A stretch of DNA of 59,767 nucleotides from Nitrospira sp. (GCA_029881435.1 JAOUMR010000009.1:1-59767), one strand, 5' to 3'. Counted from the stretch's first letter, positions 34,841-44,727 are shown. A program made the numbers and translations. Notes: a model not told the origin generated them from the sequence alone.

Positions 34841-35315
34841 GACAGGCTTCACATTCCTGGATGATCTGTTTCACGACTTGATCCAACGCCTCGCCCAGAG
34901 GAGGCGACAACGGTTGTCCGACTTCCATATCCCCTACCTCGACTCCGTACACGATGACGGTAGCTGGAAGGACGTCCATTGCTCGGGCCAGCTCGATCGC
35001 CTCCGATACCCCGATGGCATGGCTGGAGCGAGGAAAGACTTGTCCACTGATCGGGCTCGCCGAAGCATCGAGTCGATGGACGCTGCCAGGAGCCTTCCCA
35101 CTGCGCGCCGCATCGATCAGGATCACGACAGACGCACCTTTCATCAGTTCGATAAGGTCAACGCCCACCATCCCCGCTTCGATCACCTCAGCCCGATCAC
35201 CGATTGCTTGCCGAAGCCGTCGGACAGTCAGAAGACCGACGGCATCATCACCTCGCAGGTCGTTGCCAAGGCCGATAATCCGAATTGAGGAGAAGCGAGG
35301 ACCGTTTTTTCTCAC
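34833..35315 (-). CDS. Hydrogenase maturation protease (HyaD/HycI family)
   Basis: About 160 aa with a GTG start that overlaps the hydA stop (GTGA). The motif [24 protein letters not shown] carries the nickel-sensing glutamate/aspartate region, [12 protein letters not shown] is the second motif, and [13 protein letters not shown] the histidine box. It removes the C-terminal peptide of HydA after nickel insertion. Position right after hydA supports the pairing. Confidence 0.93.
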   Translation of the reverse strand: MRKNGPRFSSIRIIGLGNDLRGDDAVGLLTVRRLRQAIGDRAEVIEAGMVGVDLIELMKGASVVILIDAARSGKAPGSVHRLDASASPISGQVFPRSSHAIGVSEAIELARAMDVLPATVIVYGVEVGDMEVGQPLSPPLGEALDQVVKQIIQECEACHA

Positions 35316-36622
35316 GTGCTGGTCTCCCTCCTGATTTCCAGATTCAGAAAATGAGTCGCACAGGAAATGCACGGGTCGTAGCAACGGATGACCCGCTCGC
35401 AGGCCAGTGCCGCCTCCTGATCGGGAAGAGATAAGAGGCGTGGCATGAACAGACGCAGATCCTGTTCAATGCGAGATTGGTTCTGCGAGGTGGGTGGAAC
35501 GATCTTGGCCTCACGGACGATGCCGTCTCCGTCCACCTCATACCGATGATAAAGAATCCCTCTGGGCGCTTCTGTGCAGGCCATACCGATGCCCGGCTGC
35601 ACCGTAATAGGTGCAGCCGGTACGGGCGGAGGTTCATACCGTTCGATAAGCCGCAATGATTCCTCCAGTGCGTAGAGGATTTCGACCGAACGCGCGATGA
35701 TGCCATGAAATGGATTACGCAACGGCAATGCAATCGCACAGTCGACCAAGGCCTGCTTTGCCAGCGGCGTTAGGTGATCATGATTGAGGTTCAGCCGCGC
35801 CTGCGGACCGACTAGATACGATGACCCTTGCAACGTACAGTGGAGGGCCGTGGAATAAGCCACCTGGTGCTCGGTGAAATGTTGTTCGAATTCGTTCACC
35901 GAGATCTGCAAGCCACTGGAGGCGACGATCTGCCCTTCATTGAACGGATACTCATCAGGATGACGGAGCGCGACATCATTGTAGCCAGGAGTAAAATCTG
36001 GATAGTCGAATCCCGCAACCCATCGCACGGTTTCCACTGCAGCATCGCGCGCCCATAAGAGTTCATCTTTCATCCCCTCCAGCTCGCGCCGCCTGGGCAC
36101 CCGCGAGAAGCCACCCACCTTCACAGAGACCGGATGCACGGACCGGCCGCCGAGTACCGTCATGATCGCATTGCCGGCTTTCTTGAGCCGCAAGCCACGA
36201 GTCACCACCGCCGCATGATCTTTCGCCATCGCGATGCCGCTCTCGTACCCGAGAAAATCAGGCGCCTGAAGCAGGTAGACATGCAACGCGTGGCTCTCGA
36301 TCCACTCGCCGCAATAGATGAGCCGCCGGAGGTCTCGCAACGCCCCTTCGACGCGCAGGCCAAAAATCTGTTCGAGCGCATGGACCGCGCTCATCTGGTA
36401 GGCGATCGGACAGATCCCGCAGATCCGCGCAACGATATCCGGCACTTCGCCGTAATGCCGACCCTGCAAAAAGGCTTCAAAAAACCTGGGTGGCTCGAAA
36501 ATCTTGAGTTGTACGTCCTGGACTGCGTCGCCCTTCACGGTGACATGGAGCGCGCCTTCCCCTTCCACGCGGGCCACCAGATCGACGGCAATGGTCCTCG
36601 TGTGCGCATGCTCTTCAGACAT
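35312..36622 (-). CDS. hydA: Group 3b [NiFe] hydrogenase large subunit
   Basis: 436 aa. The L1 motif VARICGICP gives Cys68 and Cys71, and the L2 motif DPCISCATH gives Cys418 and Cys421, which together bind the NiFe site. Cleavage by the protease after His424 would remove the last 12 residues. Group 3b enzymes are bidirectional cytoplasmic NADP-linked hydrogenases, also called sulfhydrogenases. The gene is in the order beta-gamma-delta-alpha, as in Pyrococcus hydBGDA. Confidence 0.95.
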   Translation of the reverse strand: MSEEHAHTRTIAVDLVARVEGEGALHVTVKGDAVQDVQLKIFEPPRFFEAFLQGRHYGEVPDIVARICGICPIAYQMSAVHALEQIFGLRVEGALRDLRRLIYCGEWIESHALHVYLLQAPDFLGYESGIAMAKDHAAVVTRGLRLKKAGNAIMTVLGGRSVHPVSVKVGGFSRVPRRRELEGMKDELLWARDAAVETVRWVAGFDYPDFTPGYNDVALRHPDEYPFNEGQIVASSGLQISVNEFEQHFTEHQVAYSTALHCTLQGSSYLVGPQARLNLNHDHLTPLAKQALVDCAIALPLRNPFHGIIARSVEILYALEESLRLIERYEPPPVPAAPITVQPGIGMACTEAPRGILYHRYEVDGDGIVREAKIVPPTSQNQSRIEQDLRLFMPRLLSLPDQEAALACERVIRCYDPCISCATHFLNLEIRRETST

Positions 36623-36658
36623 TCAGACCTCGAAGGACGTTCCGCTTCAGTACACACG

Positions 36659-37483
36659 TCACGTCTTTTTCTCCCAAGCCTCGCTCTCCGTGCGAAAGGG
36701 CGACACAGACCCGTTGATGCCGCGAAAACGGCGCATGACCTCGACCGGGATCAGTTGCAGCTCGCGATGGAAGCGCGTTGCGAGCGAGACCGTGTTGGGT
36801 GGAAGACCTGGACCTTTCCGTTCTCCCTCGCTTGGCCCAAAGCAGCCGTAACAGTCACGACCCATGCCGGGACAGATGGCCCCACAACCAGTCCGCGTGA
36901 CTGGCCCGAGGCACGGTATCCCTTTCGCCACCAACACACAGACATTTCCCCGCCGCTTGCACTCCAAACACACACTGTCGCCCGGCAAACGGGGCTGGAC
37001 TCCAACCACGAGATCCGTGATGACACGAAGCAGCTGATTCTTATCGATCGGACAACCCCACAGCTCGAAGTCCACATGAACATGTTCCGAAATGGGAGTG
37101 GACGTACTGAGGCTCTGAATATATTCCGGGCTGGGATAAACGGCCTGTTTAAACGCCTCGACATCGGCCCAGTTGCGCAAGGCTTGAATCCCGCCGGCCG
37201 TCGCGCAGGCCCCGATCGTGATCAACACCTTCGTCTGTTGCCGCACCGCGAGAATACGATGGGCATCTTCTGCGGTGGTGATCGACCCTTCCACCAGCGC
37301 GATGTCGTAGGGCCCCGGCTTCATGTCGCTGGAGGCTTCGGGGAAATAGGCAAGATCCAGCGCCTCTCCCACGGCAAGGAGGTCTTCCTCAAGATTTAGG
37401 ATGCTGAGCTGGCACCCGTCGCAGGAGGCGAACTTGAAGACCGCCAGCCTTGGCCGTTCTCGCTGTGCCTCCGGCTTGGACAT
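36659..37483 (-). CDS. hydD: Group 3b [NiFe] hydrogenase small subunit
   Basis: 274 aa. FKFASCDGCQLSIL gives Cys21 and Cys24 of the proximal [4Fe-4S] cluster, with IGACATAGG and WGCPID as the other ligands. The C-terminal half adds CLECKRRGNVCVLVAKGIPC and CGAICPGMGRDCYGC, a pattern for two more clusters. The absence of a Tat signal shows a cytoplasmic enzyme. The hydG gene lies 9 bases upstream. Confidence 0.95.
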   Translation of the reverse strand: MSKPEAQRERPRLAVFKFASCDGCQLSILNLEEDLLAVGEALDLAYFPEASSDMKPGPYDIALVEGSITTAEDAHRILAVRQQTKVLITIGACATAGGIQALRNWADVEAFKQAVYPSPEYIQSLSTSTPISEHVHVDFELWGCPIDKNQLLRVITDLVVGVQPRLPGDSVCLECKRRGNVCVLVAKGIPCLGPVTRTGCGAICPGMGRDCYGCFGPSEGERKGPGLPPNTVSLATRFHRELQLIPVEVMRRFRGINGSVSPFRTESEAWEKKT

Positions 37484-37492
37484 TGTTTCGCT

Positions 37493-38347
37493 TCAGACTC
37501 CTGTTCGGCCCAACCACTGCTCGACTCGATCGTAGCGCATGACCGGACCGTCTTTGCACAAGAAGTACGGACCCATTTGACAATGACCACAGAGACCGAT
37601 GCCGCATTCCATATGCCGTTCGAGCGACACATAAATGGCCGTCGCCGGAATCCCGCGCCTCATCAGAATTGGCACTCCCAGGCGCATCATGATCTCAGGC
37701 CCGCACATCAGGACCGTACTCTTCGCAGGATCGATCGACACCTGCTCAAACAGTTCCGTCACAACGCCGACGTGATAGCACCAGGTCTTATCCGGCTGAT
37801 CGCTCGTCAACAAGACTTCGGTATCGGGATGCCGCCGCCAGGCATCGAACCGCTCGCGATAGAGGAGGTCGTGCGGTGTCTTGACGCCGTGGAGGATCTT
37901 GACCGACCCATACTGCGCTCGTCGCCGGAAGATGTATTCAATAGCCCCCACAACCGGTGCGCATCCCAGCCCACCGGTAACGATCACGACATTCCGTCCC
38001 TTCGCCTCTTCCAGCGGCCAACCTTCCCCAAACGGACCGCGGATGCCTAAGGTCTCACCAGGCTGGAGATCGGCAATCGCCTTCGTGGTTCGGCCCACGG
38101 CACGGATGGTATGGTCGAGCAGCTCCGGTTCATCCGGGTCGGACACGATGGAAATCGCCACCTCGCCGACGCCGAACAGATAGACCATATTGAACTGGCC
38201 GGCCTTGAATCGAAATTGCTGCCGTGTTTGCTCGTCGACAAGCTGCAACCGGTAGGTGTTGATGTCTTCGGCTTCTCGAATTTTCTCCACTATAGTCGCC
38301 GGATGAATAACGTAATGATTGACCATCGAATCAGCTTCGGCTTGCAC
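37493..38347 (-). CDS. hydG: Group 3b hydrogenase gamma subunit (FAD/NAD(P)-binding)
   Basis: 284 aa, a ferredoxin-NADP reductase-like electron transfer subunit: FAD-binding AISIVSDPDEPE and HTIRAVGRTT, NAD(P)-binding VIVTGGLGCAPVVGAIEY, and a C-terminal [2Fe-2S] motif CGIGLCGHCQMGPYFLCKDG. A GTG start is taken because AGAAGG stands 9 bases before it; an ATG at 38326 is the alternative. The name follows the archaeal sulfhydrogenase and is not the radical SAM HydG. Confidence 0.92.
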   Translation of the reverse strand: MQAEADSMVNHYVIHPATIVEKIREAEDINTYRLQLVDEQTRQQFRFKAGQFNMVYLFGVGEVAISIVSDPDEPELLDHTIRAVGRTTKAIADLQPGETLGIRGPFGEGWPLEEAKGRNVVIVTGGLGCAPVVGAIEYIFRRRAQYGSVKILHGVKTPHDLLYRERFDAWRRHPDTEVLLTSDQPDKTWCYHVGVVTELFEQVSIDPAKSTVLMCGPEIMMRLGVPILMRRGIPATAIYVSLERHMECGIGLCGHCQMGPYFLCKDGPVMRYDRVEQWLGRTGV

Positions 38348-38349
38348 GG

Positions 38350-39498
38350 CTATGTGCCTTCTAGCTGCTGACTAGTGATGGACGGCTGGGTGCCCGGCGT
38401 CAGCAACGCCGGCAATTCCTCGGTCAAATCAATCCCGACCGGGCACCAGGTGATGCATCGGCCACATCCGACACAACCGGACGTGCCGAATTGATCGATC
38501 CACGACGCCAGCTTGTGTGTCAGCCACATGCGATACCGATCCTTGATCGTCGGGCGAATGTTCTTCCCATGGATATAGCCGTGCTCCTGCGCAAAACAGG
38601 AATCCCACAACCTCGCGTGAGCCGTTTGCTGACGCGAGAGGTCCAGTGTCTCCTCGACTGTATGACAAAAGCAGGTCGGACAGACCATTGTGCAATTCGT
38701 GCAGGCGAGGCACCGCCCTGCCACCTCATCCCATCGCGGATGTTCATGGGCATCATAGAGGGCTTGCGGCAAGCGTGAGTGATCGAGCCGTCGCACCTGA
38801 CCACCTGCGCAGGCGTCGATACGCGTCACTGCTTCAGCACTTAGTTGTTCTGAACCTGTAGACAAGGAGAGGTTGGAGAGAAGATCGCGTCCTGCCTCGC
38901 TGCCCGCTTCGACCAACAGCCGGTCGTCCACTTCGGTTAAAGCGAGATCGAAGCCACGCTTGGCACGAGGGCCGGTCTCCATGGATGCGCAGAAACAAGT
39001 CTGTAGTGACCGTGTACAGTTCACAGCAACCACGAAGAGCCCGTCACGACGGGTCGCGTAGTAGGGATCCCGATACGTATCGTTCAGGAAAATCCGGTCT
39101 TGAATGACCAGCCCGGCGAGATCACAGGCTCGGGCCCCGATGACTGCCACCTTTTCCGATTGAGGTAGCGTTGGGCTCGTGGTGAATCCATCCTTGCTCC
39201 GCTTGATCTGGAAGAGCGGCTCACGCGGCGCAAAGATGAACGGCTTCAGCGATTGCGGTCCATGAACGACACCGAAGATTTCCTGTGAGCCGGTCTGTTC
39301 CAGCCGGTAGCGTCCCGGTTCCTGTTGATCACGCCAGCCGATCGGCAGTTCGGACACCGAGCTGATCGTCTCCCAGACAACGGATCCTTCTCGCACTATG
39401 GGCCCGACCACTCGATACCCCTTCGCGCTCAAGGCATCGAGCAACCATTGGAGGTCGGCTGAGGGTAGGACAGCACACGTTTCTGATGCAGTCGCCAT
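38350..39498 (-). CDS. hydB: Group 3b hydrogenase beta subunit (4Fe-4S)
   Basis: About 382 aa. The C-terminal part holds two ferredoxin motifs: [21 protein letters not shown] and [17 protein letters not shown]. The N-terminal part with [24 protein letters not shown] is the family region of the sulfhydrogenase beta/AsrA proteins. First gene of the hydBGDA unit. Start chosen at the [11 protein letters not shown] with GAGAG before it; upstream ATGs at 39528 and 39546 are possible. Confidence 0.92.
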   Translation of the reverse strand: MATASETCAVLPSADLQWLLDALSAKGYRVVGPIVREGSVVWETISSVSELPIGWRDQQEPGRYRLEQTGSQEIFGVVHGPQSLKPFIFAPREPLFQIKRSKDGFTTSPTLPQSEKVAVIGARACDLAGLVIQDRIFLNDTYRDPYYATRRDGLFVVAVNCTRSLQTCFCASMETGPRAKRGFDLALTEVDDRLLVEAGSEAGRDLLSNLSLSTGSEQLSAEAVTRIDACAGGQVRRLDHSRLPQALYDAHEHPRWDEVAGRCLACTNCTMVCPTCFCHTVEETLDLSRQQTAHARLWDSCFAQEHGYIHGKNIRPTIKDRYRMWLTHKLASWIDQFGTSGCVGCGRCITWCPVGIDLTEELPALLTPGTQPSITSQQLEGT

Positions 39499-39690
39499 GA
39501 TACGAATTCTCTCGTCGCGCTCCAACATAGTGGACTGTCGTTTCATTCACCATGCTAAGGGTTCGTCCTGGCTCTTGCAAGACAAGGCTCATCATCTCTG
39601 AGCGGCAACTTTCATAAGTCGGTATTGGACTACAACTCAGAATCCTTTGCGTCTAGTTATCCGGCGGACATGACTCGCAGCTCGGACTCT

Positions 39691-39942
39691 CTACGCCTTG
39701 CATTCGAGACCGACGAGTTCCCGCTCAGCCTCCAGCCAATCATCAAGCGCATAACCCTGTCGGTGGCCACGCTCGGCATAGAGTTCATAGGCACGATCGG
39801 TGATGCGAGCTTGTCTGTCATCAGGAGGCGAAACGGGTTGGCTATGGACCGGTTCCTTCTGGAGCACATCAGGCTCCGGGCTTTGAATAGGTTCAGAACG
39901 TTTCTTCCTGCGGGGCTCTTTCGCGACGAGTGGTTGCCTCAT
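39691..39942 (-). CDS. DUF2934 domain protein
   Basis: 83 aa. An N-terminal basic linker (KEPRRKKRSEPIQSPEPD) leads to the DUF2934 helix-turn-helix-like box RITDRAYELYAERGHRQGYALDDWLEAEREL (split between YAER and GHRQ). This domain is common in Nitrospira and other environmental bacteria; function unknown. It starts 22 bases after a member of the CP-LTWNQ family. Confidence 0.85.
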   Translation of the reverse strand: MRQPLVAKEPRRKKRSEPIQSPEPDVLQKEPVHSQPVSPPDDRQARITDRAYELYAERGHRQGYALDDWLEAERELVGLECKA

Positions 39943-39964
39943 CCTATTTCTCCTTTCTTGATCG

Positions 39965-40153
39965 CTACACGGGGGAGTTGCACGCGGTCGAGCTCGACAC
40001 CGCATAGAGGCCAGGACCTTTCATCATCAGTCGGACTTGTCCCGTTCGGCTCATGCGGTCCAGCTCACAAAACACCTGGTTCCAGGTCAAGTCTGGACAT
40101 TCGAAGACCACTTCTTCGAGCTGGCCACCGGGGGAACGAATAATGACTTTCAT
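39965..40153 (-). CDS. Small CP(D/E)LTWNQ-family protein A
   Basis: 62 aa. Motif line: RSPGGQLEEVVFECPDLTWNQ, then LDRMSRTGQVRLMMKGPGLY. Two paralogues, at 40856 and 52209, share the same order of a short acidic strand, CPDLTWNQVF, a basic helix and a KGxGxYxV ending. The shape suggests a small winged-helix-like module, but no known domain was recognised. GGAAGG stands before the ATG. Confidence 0.72.
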   Translation of the reverse strand: MKVIIRSPGGQLEEVVFECPDLTWNQVFCELDRMSRTGQVRLMMKGPGLYAVSSSTACNSPV

Positions 40154-40497
40154 AATGCGCCTTCCTTCTCTCTCATTGGGTCAGAAGACAACTTTTGCTC
40201 TCCAGGAACAGAGAGGCTCCTTGTGCATCTTGGATGCCACTCGGTGTGGCCGATGAGACGACAACACCAATTTCCTGAAAACGATGCTCTTGCTGGCATG
40301 CGACGCTTTGGTCAGCGACTGATCGACACGGACACACCAGCATAGGCTGGGGTATTTCGCGGCAATGCTGGAGGAAATCCTGTGGCAGATTAGCGCACGT
40401 ACCAAGACGCCCTCTCCGTGCGGTTCACGTCAAAGCAGTCTCTTGGAGAAAGGCACCACGCCAGCGGGAGGTGAATCCACGTGCTCACCAGATCACG
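40154..40497. other. Intergenic, no gene recognised
   Basis: About 340 bases between the two small genes. Frames present are short, without start signals or recognisable motif. Probably carries the promoter of the 39.7-40.2 kb pair. Confidence 0.45.
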
Positions 40498-40740
40498 TCA
40501 CCTTGAACCCTGGTAAGGATCGTCAAAGATGGTCCCACACTCCAGACATCGAACCTTGCCGGTCCGCTTGCCGCCTCTGGTCAGGATGTTATCAATGAGC
40601 CGTTGGTGCGTGCAGCAAGCGTTCGAGGTGGTCTCGCTGGATTTCCGACCGGTTTCCTGAATCATGTGGGTTTCCATAGACACCTCCGCTTCTTCGAGCG
40701 TTGAATGTTCGTCTCCTGGCACTTGTTGAGATTCGTCCAT
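40498..40740 (-). CDS. Small protein with zinc-ribbon-like end, 80 aa
   Basis: The C-terminal half holds ACCTHQRLIDNIL and VRCLECGTIFDDPY, a CxxC/H arrangement that resembles half of a zinc ribbon. The N-terminal half is acidic (DEHSTLEEAEVSMETH). Not recognised as a family. GGAG lies about 12 bases before the ATG. Placed between two members of the CP-LTWNQ family. Confidence 0.5.
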   Translation of the reverse strand: MDESQQVPGDEHSTLEEAEVSMETHMIQETGRKSSETTSNACCTHQRLIDNILTRGGKRTGKVRCLECGTIFDDPYQGSR

Positions 40741-40855
40741 CGAGGATACTCCAGCCTCATATTTCGTAAGGCCGAGTGAAGGCTGACTTCTAGCACAAAT
40801 CCCACTTTGGCAGACCTAGGAATTCCCTAGTCCAGAGCCAAAATTTACAGAACAT

Positions 40856-41101
40856 TTACATAGGAGCTTGTGCTGTAGGGGAAGCTGCGACCGGGACGGC
40901 GTGCTGGGCCTGCACCCTGTAAGTCCTGTCGCCATCCAGCGTTACACGAATCTGCCCAGCTCGGCTCAAGTAATCGATCGCGAGGAACGCTTGGTTCCAC
41001 GTGAGCTCCGGGCAGAGGTTCACCAACTCTTCCATGGAACAATCGGTCCCAAGCTGTTCCAACGCACGGTGCACGCGCACAATGATCGCCGGGAGTGCCA
41101 T
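40856..41101 (-). CDS. Small CP(D/E)LTWNQ-family protein C
   Basis: 81 aa. It carries LCPELTWNQAFLAIDYLSRAG and then a shorter RVTLDGDRTYRV ending, with an N-terminal extension (VRVHRALEQLG) not found in the other two copies. A very strong AGGAGGTG precedes the ATG. The Ala/Pro-rich tail of about 15 residues seems disordered. Confidence 0.72.
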   Translation of the reverse strand: MALPAIIVRVHRALEQLGTDCSMEELVNLCPELTWNQAFLAIDYLSRAGQIRVTLDGDRTYRVQAQHAVPVAASPTAQAPM

Positions 41102-41251
41102 AGGACACCTCCTTTTTTTGAGGTCCACGTTCCACGCGATGCATCGTAGGTGAAGAAATCGAAGAGGAATACTAGGCAAAGCCTAGATGGGCGATAAAAT
41201 ATTGCTGGAGCGAATATACTGAACCATGCGAGGAGCGAGCGATGGAGCTGT

Positions 41252-41902
41252 TCAGAGACTCGCCAGGCCCTCGGTGATGGCATACCGGGTTAGCTCGGCA
41301 ATCGAATGGAGGTTCAGCTCCTCCATAATCTTGGTCCTATGGAATTCCACGGTCTTGATGGAGATGTGCAACATGGAGGCGATGGTCCTGGTGCTTTTCC
41401 CCTCCGCGATGAGTTGCAGCACTTCCCGCTGGCGCGGCGCGAGGGCGTTCACAGGCCGTTTACAGCCAGGCCCCTTAGATGGATGATGGAGTGTCGCTCC
41501 CATCATATCCTTAGTCACCGACGGTGTCATGTAGTGCTGCCCCCTCAGGACCGTCTGGATGGCTTGCTTGAGTTCCATCGCCGAGGACTGTTTGACCAAA
41601 TAACCTACAGCCCCAACCTTAAAGGCCTCGGTCACGTAGGTGGGGGTGGCATGCATGGACAAGAAAATCAGTTTGCTGTCCGGCACCAGTTTCGTGAGTT
41701 GTTTTGCCGCGTCCAGGCCATTGAGCAGCGGCATGGAAATGTCCAAGAAAATAAGGTCCGGCCGCAGCCGTTGCGCCTCCTCGACCAAAGCTCGCCCATC
41801 TTCGACCATGCCGACCACGTCCCCTTCGTCTTCCACCAGTCTTCGGAGACCGGCCAGTACGAGCGAATGGTCATCCGCCATGAGGATGCGAGGACGGGTC
41901 AC
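41252..41902 (-). CDS. NarL/LuxR-family response regulator
   Basis: 216 aa with a receiver domain (acidic pair Asp10-Asp11 in ADDH, phospho-acceptor Asp54 in FLDISMP, Lys near 104) and a C-terminal LuxR HTH with LAPRQREVLQLIAEGKST and KTVEFHRTKIMEEL. The GTG start overlaps the kinase stop (GTGA), so the two are co-translated as a two-component system. Target genes unknown; the nearest divergent or co-oriented candidates are the small proteins and the hydrogenase operon. Confidence 0.92.
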   Translation of the reverse strand: MTRPRILMADDHSLVLAGLRRLVEDEGDVVGMVEDGRALVEEAQRLRPDLIFLDISMPLLNGLDAAKQLTKLVPDSKLIFLSMHATPTYVTEAFKVGAVGYLVKQSSAMELKQAIQTVLRGQHYMTPSVTKDMMGATLHHPSKGPGCKRPVNALAPRQREVLQLIAEGKSTRTIASMLHISIKTVEFHRTKIMEELNLHSIAELTRYAITEGLASL

Positions 41903-43572
41903 GGGATCTTCTCCTGAAATGGAATCCAGGCACAGACCTTGGTCCCGTCCGCCGGCCTGGAATGAATGTTGAGAAAGCCGTTCAGCAACCGCAGCCGCTC
42001 CCGCATGCTGGTCAAGCCCAGTCCCTTCTGGTGTCTGCTCTTGTCGCCCTCGTCGAATCCCTTGCCGTTGTCGATTACGGAAAGGCCGATACCTTTCGAC
42101 GAGCCGCTCAGGTTGACCGATACCTCTGTGGCCTTCGCATGCTTCGCAACATTCTGAAGACTCTCCTGGAACACGCGAAACAGGCATGTCGACCAATCAA
42201 GATGTATTGATCGGGGATAATTGTTGACCTTCAAGACGATGTGGAGGCCCGTCCGCTCGATCGCCTTGGCAATATGATCCTCGATAGCCGCCTGTAGCCC
42301 TAAATGCTTTAGGAGAGGTGAGTGCAGCCGGTAGGCCAAATCATGAAGGTCGTTGCAGAGCTGCGTCAGTTCTTCTCGAACCGGCTCCAAGGCTTTGCCG
42401 AGTAACTCCGGCAAGAGCGGGGGTTGCCGTTGGAGTGCCGCCACATCGAGCACCAGTGCGGCCAGCCGCTGGCCGAAGTCATCGTGCAGATCGCGTGCGA
42501 TCCGCTGGCGTTCGCTGTCCTGAGCCGTGAGGAGCTTTGACGTCAGGCCTTGTAACTGTGCTTGTGAACTCTGTAACTCACGTTGATTCTGATGGAGTGC
42601 TTCTTCCGCCTGCTTTCGTTCGGTGATCTCCGCTTGCAGTCGTTCGTTCAACTTGCCAAGCTCGGCCGTCCGTTCAACCACGCGTTGTTCCAGTTCCTCA
42701 TAGGCCTGCCGCAACTGATCCTGTACTCTCGTCAGCGGGGTTATACGCCGGCCTTCTGGAATAATTTGTGTAATTTTTCCGGTTCGATCTGTAATCGGCG
42801 TCAACGAGAAGTCGATCTCCTCAATTGCGCCGTCCTGGGCTCGATGTTGGGCCCGCAATCGTACAAATTCCCCGGTCGCCGCCTCCGCGATGGCCGCCTT
42901 CAGCTTCTCTTGGAGTTCGCGCGAGAGATCCCACCAGGGTGTCTTCCAGAAGGGCTTCCCCACCACATCCGATCGCTGCAATCCACGAAACGCCAGCGCG
43001 GTATAGTTCACATCAATCAACGTGCCATCTGGTGTGAGTAGTCCGATGAATTCATAGGTCTGGTCGTAAATCGCACGGAATCGCTGCTCACTCTCACGCA
43101 ACGCATCCTCCGCCTTCTTACGTTCGGTGATGTCGTTACCGATTGTCAGCAGGCAAGGTTTACCTCCCAACGTAATCAGGTCCGTTGAAATAATAAACTG
43201 GCGGAGTACTCCATCTTTCATCCGCATGGACACTTCGAGATTCCGAACCGCCCCTTCGGATTTCAGCCGATCGATGAGCCGGATCCGCTCATGAGGGTCA
43301 GGCCAGATCCCCAACATCAATGTCGTGTGCCCCACCACTTCGTCGCGTCGAAACCTAAAGATCTCCAAGCACGCATCGTTGACTTCGAGACAGCGCCCCG
43401 TTTCCAGCTCGGTGATTCCGATTGGATGCGGACTCGAACGGAAAGCCTTGGCAAACAGCTCTTCTTCAGCCGACGATACCGCGCGACGCCGTGGAGTTAT
43501 GCCGTGGCTTCGTGCACCCTGAGGTGACCTTCTCTTGGGTAAAGATTTCTTCTTGATGGTTTTCGGTGGCAT
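41899..43572 (-). CDS. PAS-PAS sensor histidine kinase (HisKA_3)
   Basis: About 557 aa, no membrane segment, so cytoplasmic. Two PAS domains (around residues 45-150 and 165-285, the second with FWKTPWWDLS) are followed by a coiled coil and the HisKA_3 box RIARDLHDDFGQRLAAL with the phosphorylated histidine at about residue 363. The ATPase has VIDNGKGFDEG and GLGLTSMRERL. Phosphorylates the NarL-type regulator encoded downstream. The ATG at 43572 is used; a GTG four codons upstream is possible. Confidence 0.92.
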   Translation of the reverse strand: MPPKTIKKKSLPKRRSPQGARSHGITPRRRAVSSAEEELFAKAFRSSPHPIGITELETGRCLEVNDACLEIFRFRRDEVVGHTTLMLGIWPDPHERIRLIDRLKSEGAVRNLEVSMRMKDGVLRQFIISTDLITLGGKPCLLTIGNDITERKKAEDALRESEQRFRAIYDQTYEFIGLLTPDGTLIDVNYTALAFRGLQRSDVVGKPFWKTPWWDLSRELQEKLKAAIAEAATGEFVRLRAQHRAQDGAIEEIDFSLTPITDRTGKITQIIPEGRRITPLTRVQDQLRQAYEELEQRVVERTAELGKLNERLQAEITERKQAEEALHQNQRELQSSQAQLQGLTSKLLTAQDSERQRIARDLHDDFGQRLAALVLDVAALQRQPPLLPELLGKALEPVREELTQLCNDLHDLAYRLHSPLLKHLGLQAAIEDHIAKAIERTGLHIVLKVNNYPRSIHLDWSTCLFRVFQESLQNVAKHAKATEVSVNLSGSSKGIGLSVIDNGKGFDEGDKSRHQKGLGLTSMRERLRLLNGFLNIHSRPADGTKVCAWIPFQEKIP

Positions 43573-43759
43573 AGCAGAAGGCACAATTCTAGGCCTCTAT
43601 GGTGAAGGCAAGCAAGAGCAGTGAGTCGCCGAACGGCTTGATGATGGGGACTCCAGTAAGATTTGCGCCCATGACTGAGGAACAACCTAGCGGCGGAAGA
43701 TCCACGACAAGTGCTGTCGCCTTATGCCTCACTCCGCTTGCGCGGCAATGAAGACTTCG

Positions 43760-44565
43760 GGTTCTGTCGCAAGTTTTCTTTCGGAGTCTATTCCGCTCTG
43801 CTCCTCTGTCGAACGTGAAGCCGTGGAGGGGTACGGTGATCGACTGTAAGGGGAGTCATTTCGAGCAAGAGATTATTCTGTGGGACGTGCGCTGGGATGT
43901 GGCCTCCACGATCAGTGACCGCCAGTTGGAATAGAGAATGCATGAACGCGGGGTGGCCGTCGATCATGCAACCTGTAACCGGTGGGTCATCACGTATGCC
44001 CCGGAGTTTGAAGAACGGGTTCGTCGTCGGCAACAGCCAGTGGGCGGAAGCTGGCGAATGGATGAGGCCTCCGTGCGACTGAAAGGAGAGTGGAAATGTT
44101 TGTATATCGCCATGGACAAGGAAGGCCATACCATTGACTTCCTGCTGACGCCTCATCGCGATCGGGACGCGGCCCAGGCGTTCTTACACAAGGCGATTTG
44201 GACTCAGGGACTCCCGGAGAAGATTACGATTGATCAGAGCGGCAGCAACACGGCCGCGATGACCCACGACAATAGGACTCACCAGGCAGTCATCGCGATC
44301 CGGCAATGTAAGTATCTCAACACCTTTGTCGAGCAGGGACCCTGGCGGTGAAACGCAAGGTGCGGCCGATGTTCGGCTTCCAATCGCCGTGGGCGGCCCG
44401 GCGTACGATTGCTGGGATTGAACTCATGCACGCTATTCGCAAGGGACAACTGGCATCCGCTGGAGTGGTGTACCAAACTCCGGCAGCGCAGTGTTATGCC
44501 TTGGCTGCGTAGATGACAAGAAGTGATAATCTCGCTCGTCCTCAGCTAAAGTTTGCGACAGAGCC
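43760..44565. mobile_element. IS6-family element, inactive
   Basis: Terminal inverted repeats are GGTTCTGTCGCAAG on the left and the inverse of GGCTCTGTCGCAAA on the right, matching the IS6 family ends (GGTTCTGTTGCAAA type). Length about 806 bp, typical of the family. The transposase between them is interrupted. No matching 8-bp direct repeat was found in the flanks. Confidence 0.8.
43836..44512 (+). pseudogene. IS6-family transposase, disrupted
   Basis: The DDE transposase reads CKGSHFEQEIILWDVRWDVA, a TAG stop at 43932, then MHERGVAVDHATCNRWVITYAPEF, SWRMDEASVRLKGEWKCLYIAMDKEGHTIDF (first Asp, split after residue 17), FLHKAIWTQGLPEKITIDQSG (second Asp), and near 44345 a frameshift into RKVRPMFGFQSPWAARRTIAGIELMHAIRKGQ with the last conserved block. 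At least two lesions. Not functional. Confidence 0.88.
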
Positions 44566-44727
44566 TGGAGGAGTGCTTCAGCGGATCCAGCCACCGTCAA
44601 TCTTCTTCCGGAATGTGTTCGGTGATGACATTGCGCAGCTGCTCAATCAGGGTCAGCTGGCCGTCAGGGACAGCGGGGCTACTCCTGCGATGTGTTCGTC
44701 GATCCGCCAGGCAGAGTGTGAAATAAT

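Noticed and set aside
36134-37399. Plus-strand frame of 421 codons opposite the hydrogenase subunit genes
   Set aside because: It runs antisense to hydA and hydD, which have complete catalytic motifs; its translation has no recognisable domain and is rich in Arg/His/Pro, typical of the reverse frame of GC-rich genes.
39499-39690. Sigma-54 or FNR-type promoter ahead of hydB
   Set aside because: I looked for TGGCAC-N5-TTGC and TTGAT-N4-ATCAA on the minus strand and found only partial matches that do not stand out.
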